A DNA stretch of 6,979 nucleotides, from assembly GCA_003542955.1 (NCBI GenBank), contig DPJP01000198.1:3195-10173 (forward strand). Reading direction: 5' to 3'. The notes under the pieces are model-generated. The model was not told the origin of the DNA. It did not search any database and was given only the letters and a program-made list of their open reading frames with translations. This DNA is from Armatimonadota bacterium. GTDB taxonomy: Bacteria; Armatimonadota; Zipacnadia; Zipacnadales; UBA11051. Shown here in pieces: positions 5,007-6,979 of this stretch (position 1 is the stretch's first letter; each line of letters opens with the position of its first letter). Both the position numbers and the translations under genes were made by a program.

Positions 5007-5720
5007 ATGGCAAAAAAAGCCGAAACTCCACGAGAAGTCATCGCCTACTACGACGAAGAGAACAAGCATATCAAGGAGCACAAAACCCTTCTCGGGAAGA
5101 AGCTCGACGGCGAGTACACATCTTATTACGCCAACGGGCAGGTCATGGTGCGGATGCAATTCCGGAACGGCATGCGCCAGGGAGAAGCCGAAGCCTACTA
5201 CCGGGACGGCCGGATCCGGGAGCGGGCGTCCTTCCTGGACGACCGCTTCGAGGGGAGCTATACCTCCTGGTACGAAAACGGGCAGATCCGGGAACAGGAA
5301 AACTACCGGGGTGGCCGGCTGGACGGCCCCTACCGGATGTATTACCGGACCGGACAGGCCAGGGAGGAAGAATTATTCGCAGACGGGAAGCTGCACGGAC
5401 CCTACCGGTCATGGTACAAGACAGGCCAGTTGAAGGAAGAGGGCTTCTTCGAGAACGACCGGCGGGAAGGTGAATACAAGGCCTGGCACCGCAACGGACA
5501 GATCCGGGAACAGGCCGTTTACCGGAACGGCAAGCTGGTCGGAAGGTTCCAGTCCTTCAATGAAAAGGGCGAGCCGGTCCGAACCGTCTCCGAAAACGAA
5601 GATATCCCGGATTCAGAGGAAGAATGGCAGGAAAAGGAGCGGCAGGCCGACAACATGCTGCGGGACCTGGAGACCTATCGTGAGGAGGACGAGGAATCGG
5701 ACAGGAGGGAAAGAACGTGA
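5007..5720 (+). CDS. MORN-variant / YwqK-like repeat protein, seven exact 24-residue repeats (237 aa)
   Basis: The protein has no signal peptide or membrane segment and is probably cytoplasmic. After a short N-terminal half-repeat come seven repeats of exactly 24 residues: the 'G-E/P-Y' glycine recurs at 35, 59, 83, 107, 131, 155 and 179, and the 'NGQ' glycine at 44, 68, 92, 116, 140, 164 and 188. A typical unit reads DGPYRSWYKTGQLKEEGFF, the MORN-variant pattern (Pfam MORN_2) found in proteins automatically named 'YwqK family antitoxin'. The last 45 residues are acidic and highly charged (DSEEEWQEKERQ), probably helical. The start is set by GAGG 10 bases upstream and by the promoter at 4923-4952; a longer frame from 4902 encodes a basic, unrelated-looking extension. 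The stop overlaps the start of the stress-protein gene. No toxin gene is nearby, so an antitoxin role has no support. Such repeats often bind membranes or proteins, but function here is unknown. Confidence 0.88.
   Translation: MAKKAETPREVIAYYDEENKHIKEHKTLLGKKLDGEYTSYYANGQVMVRMQFRNGMRQGEAEAYYRDGRIRERASFLDDRFEGSYTSWYENGQIREQENYRGGRLDGPYRMYYRTGQAREEELFADGKLHGPYRSWYKTGQLKEEGFFENDRREGEYKAWHRNGQIREQAVYRNGKLVGRFQSFNEKGEPVRTVSENEDIPDSEEEWQEKERQADNMLRDLETYREEDEESDRRERT
5703..5709 (+). promoter_or_regulatory. Strong ribosome binding site for the universal stress gene
   Basis: AGGAGGG lies 7 bases before the GTG at 5717, inside the end of the preceding gene. It decides the GTG start and supports translational coupling through the GTGA stop/start overlap. 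Confidence 0.8.
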
Positions 5721-6556
5721 TCGAGCACATCCTCATCGCCACAGACGGCTCCGCCCACAGCATGACAGCCCTGGAATACGGAATCTACATTGCCCGGAAA
5801 CTCGATGCCCGGCTCACGGGACTTCATGTCATGGAACTTCTGCAATTGCAGGCCCCCGTTTTCAGCGACATCTCGGGTTCCGTCGGCATCCCCCCATGCC
5901 AGGAGTTTCTTCCGGTCATGGAAAACACGCTGGAGACAAAAGCGGATGCCATTCTGAAGACGTTTCGACAAACGTGCGAAGATGCGGGGTTGAGACCGGA
6001 CATCAAAAAGCGTCTCGGGGTCATCGACGAGGTTATCATTGAGGAGGGCCAGCAGGCGGACTGGATCATCCTGGCCCAGCGCGGCGAGCACTTCCATCTC
6101 GGAGGCGGAGCGATTCTGGGCACAACGGCCGAATCGGTAGTCCGGAAAGCGGGAAAACCGGTCCTCGTAACGCCAGCGACCTACCGGGATATAGAAAGCA
6201 TGGCCCTCGCCTACGACGGCAGCCCTCCCGCCGACCATGCCCTGAAGCTGGCTGCCGAACTCTCCGACAAGGCCGCCTGGCCTCTGACGGTTGTCACGGT
6301 ATCGAACGATCCCGCCGTATCGGACCGGGTGTGCAAACAGGCGGAGACGCTGCTGGACGCCTGGATCATCGACTGGGACATCGTCCAGTTGACCGGGAAG
6401 GAAGATCGGGAAATTCTCCGCTTCCTTAAGGAGGGCTCCACCGAGCTCCTGGTGATGGGGGCCTACGGGCACAACCGGCTCCGGGAGCTTTTGGTAGGGA
6501 GCACAACCAGCCACGTCATCCGGAAGAGCCCCGTCCCGGTTCTCCTGACCCGTTGA
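5717..6556 (+). CDS. Tandem-domain universal stress protein (UspA family, 279 aa)
   Basis: Two Usp domains lie in one chain. Domain 1 (about 1-153) begins IEHILIATDGS with D10 and ends in KPVLVTP. Domain 2 (about 160-279) begins with ALAYDGS at D167. Domain 2 keeps the ATP-binding signature G-x2-G-x9-G-S/T as GAYG (248-251), nine residues, then GST (261-263). In domain 1 the equivalent stretch is AQRG followed by eleven residues and GT (136-137): the first glycine is alanine and the spacing is wrong, so only domain 2 looks competent for canonical nucleotide binding. The protein is cytoplasmic with no membrane segment. The start is GTG, with a strong Shine-Dalgarno 7 bases upstream and a 4-base GTGA overlap with the MORN-repeat gene, so the pair should be co-expressed. 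Its 3' end overlaps surE on the other strand by 41 bases. Usp proteins generally aid stress survival; the specific role here is not visible. Confidence 0.93.
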   Translation: MIEHILIATDGSAHSMTALEYGIYIARKLDARLTGLHVMELLQLQAPVFSDISGSVGIPPCQEFLPVMENTLETKADAILKTFRQTCEDAGLRPDIKKRLGVIDEVIIEEGQQADWIILAQRGEHFHLGGGAILGTTAESVVRKAGKPVLVTPATYRDIESMALAYDGSPPADHALKLAAELSDKAAWPLTVVTVSNDPAVSDRVCKQAETLLDAWIIDWDIVQLTGKEDREILRFLKEGSTELLVMGAYGHNRLRELLVGSTTSHVIRKSPVPVLLTR

Positions 6557-6979
6557 GGTCCTTCTCCACCAGATCCCTCAGGTCGCCGAATACGTCCATC
6601 CGCGTCAGGTCGCTGTGAATGGGCGTGATGGTGATCCAGCCCTTCCGGAGGGCGGTGATGTCCGAGTCGGCGTCTTCCGAGGGCGCCGGCTGCGTTTCTC
6701 CAGCCAGCCAGTAATAGGTGTTGTCCCTGGGATCCACACGCTTCTCGAAACTCTCGATGAGACGGGCCTTTCCCTGTTTTACGACGGTCACGCCCCGGAT
6801 CCGGTCCTCCGGCAGCGCCGGGATGTTCACATTGAGCGAGAGGTTTTTCGGGAAAGGGTATTCCATCATAAAGCGGCAGATTTTCCGGGCAAACCGGGCG
6901 GCAAAAGAAAAATCGGCTTCCCGGTGGGTGTCCAGGGAAATCGCCACGGACGGAACCCCCATGATGGCTCCTTCCGTGG
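6516..6979 (-). CDS. surE: 5'/3'-nucleotidase SurE, C-terminal part; N-terminus beyond the window
   Basis: SurE is a metal-dependent survival phosphatase that dephosphorylates nucleoside monophosphates. About 154 codons are visible, reading in from the right edge as TEGAIMGVPSVAISLD, the family's core helix/strand. It continues with LSLNVNIPALP, the RVDPRDNTYYWLAGE block and DSDITALRKGWITITPIHSDLT, all strongly characteristic. The N-terminal catalytic DD motif lies outside. The family is about 250 aa, so roughly the last 60% is present. The ATG at 6961-6963 is internal, since the frame stays open to the window edge. The C-terminal tail (DLNGSGEPGRGSSG) is not family-like and is encoded by bases that also encode the end of the convergent stress-protein gene. 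No terminator separates the two genes. Confidence 0.95.
   Translation of the reverse strand, partial: TEGAIMGVPSVAISLDTHREADFSFAARFARKICRFMMEYPFPKNLSLNVNIPALPEDRIRGVTVVKQGKARLIESFEKRVDPRDNTYYWLAGETQPAPSEDADSDITALRKGWITITPIHSDLTRMDVFGDLRDLVEKDLNGSGEPGRGSSG

Noticed and set aside
5007..5720. Toxin-antitoxin module, from the YwqK-type repeats
   Set aside because: No toxin-like gene is adjacent; the only coupled gene is a universal stress protein. The repeat type alone does not show antitoxin function.
5675..6514. 279-codon minus-strand open frame opposite the universal stress gene
   Set aside because: The plus strand has two Usp domains, a strong ribosome site and operon overlap; the minus frame has no family features.

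Overview
The window is GC-rich, densely coding bacterial DNA with housekeeping genes on both strands. The gene set and protein style point to a Desulfobacterota/Deltaproteobacteria-type anaerobe, possibly near the Syntrophales. The evidence is a class-2 TrpB, a long divergent GpsA, and a small four-cysteine protein of a kind I associate with that group. This placement is an inference with low to moderate confidence. There are no mobile elements, CRISPR arrays, tRNAs or rRNAs.

Layout, left to right. Minus strand: a nearly complete rarA/mgsA (replication-linked AAA+ ATPase, 1-1301, running off the left edge), preceded by a small cysteine-rich gene (1329-1583) that probably shares its transcript. 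A 285-base gap (1584-1868) follows, with a likely promoter and two GC-rich hairpins. Next is a stand-alone class-2 tryptophan synthase beta gene (trpB2, 1869-3230, minus). Its 327-base upstream region is the highlight of the window. It holds a promoter, a 21-codon leader peptide with three consecutive Trp codons (3419-3484), nested competing RNA hairpins, and a strong intrinsic terminator (3319-3350) ahead of trpB2. This is a tryptophan transcription attenuator dedicated to one trpB2 gene, and it has an extra relay hairpin compared with the classic enteric trpL layout. Upstream lies a divergent gpsA-like glycerol-3-phosphate dehydrogenase (3558-4763, minus).

A divergent intergenic region (4764-5006) carries the gpsA promoter, bracketed by an 11-bp inverted repeat, and a plus-strand promoter. 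The plus strand then encodes a protein of seven exact 24-residue MORN/YwqK-like repeats (5007-5720). It overlaps by 4 bases a tandem-domain universal stress protein (5717-6556), so the two are translationally coupled. The stress gene converges on, and overlaps by 41 bases, the 3' end of surE (6516-6979, minus, running off the right edge).

How it fits together: most genes are independent housekeeping units (DNA repair, lipid precursor synthesis, nucleotide phosphatase). The trpB2 unit has its own tryptophan-sensing control, which argues that this class-2 TrpB makes tryptophan in the cell. The MORN-repeat/Usp pair is a two-gene operon of unknown purpose.
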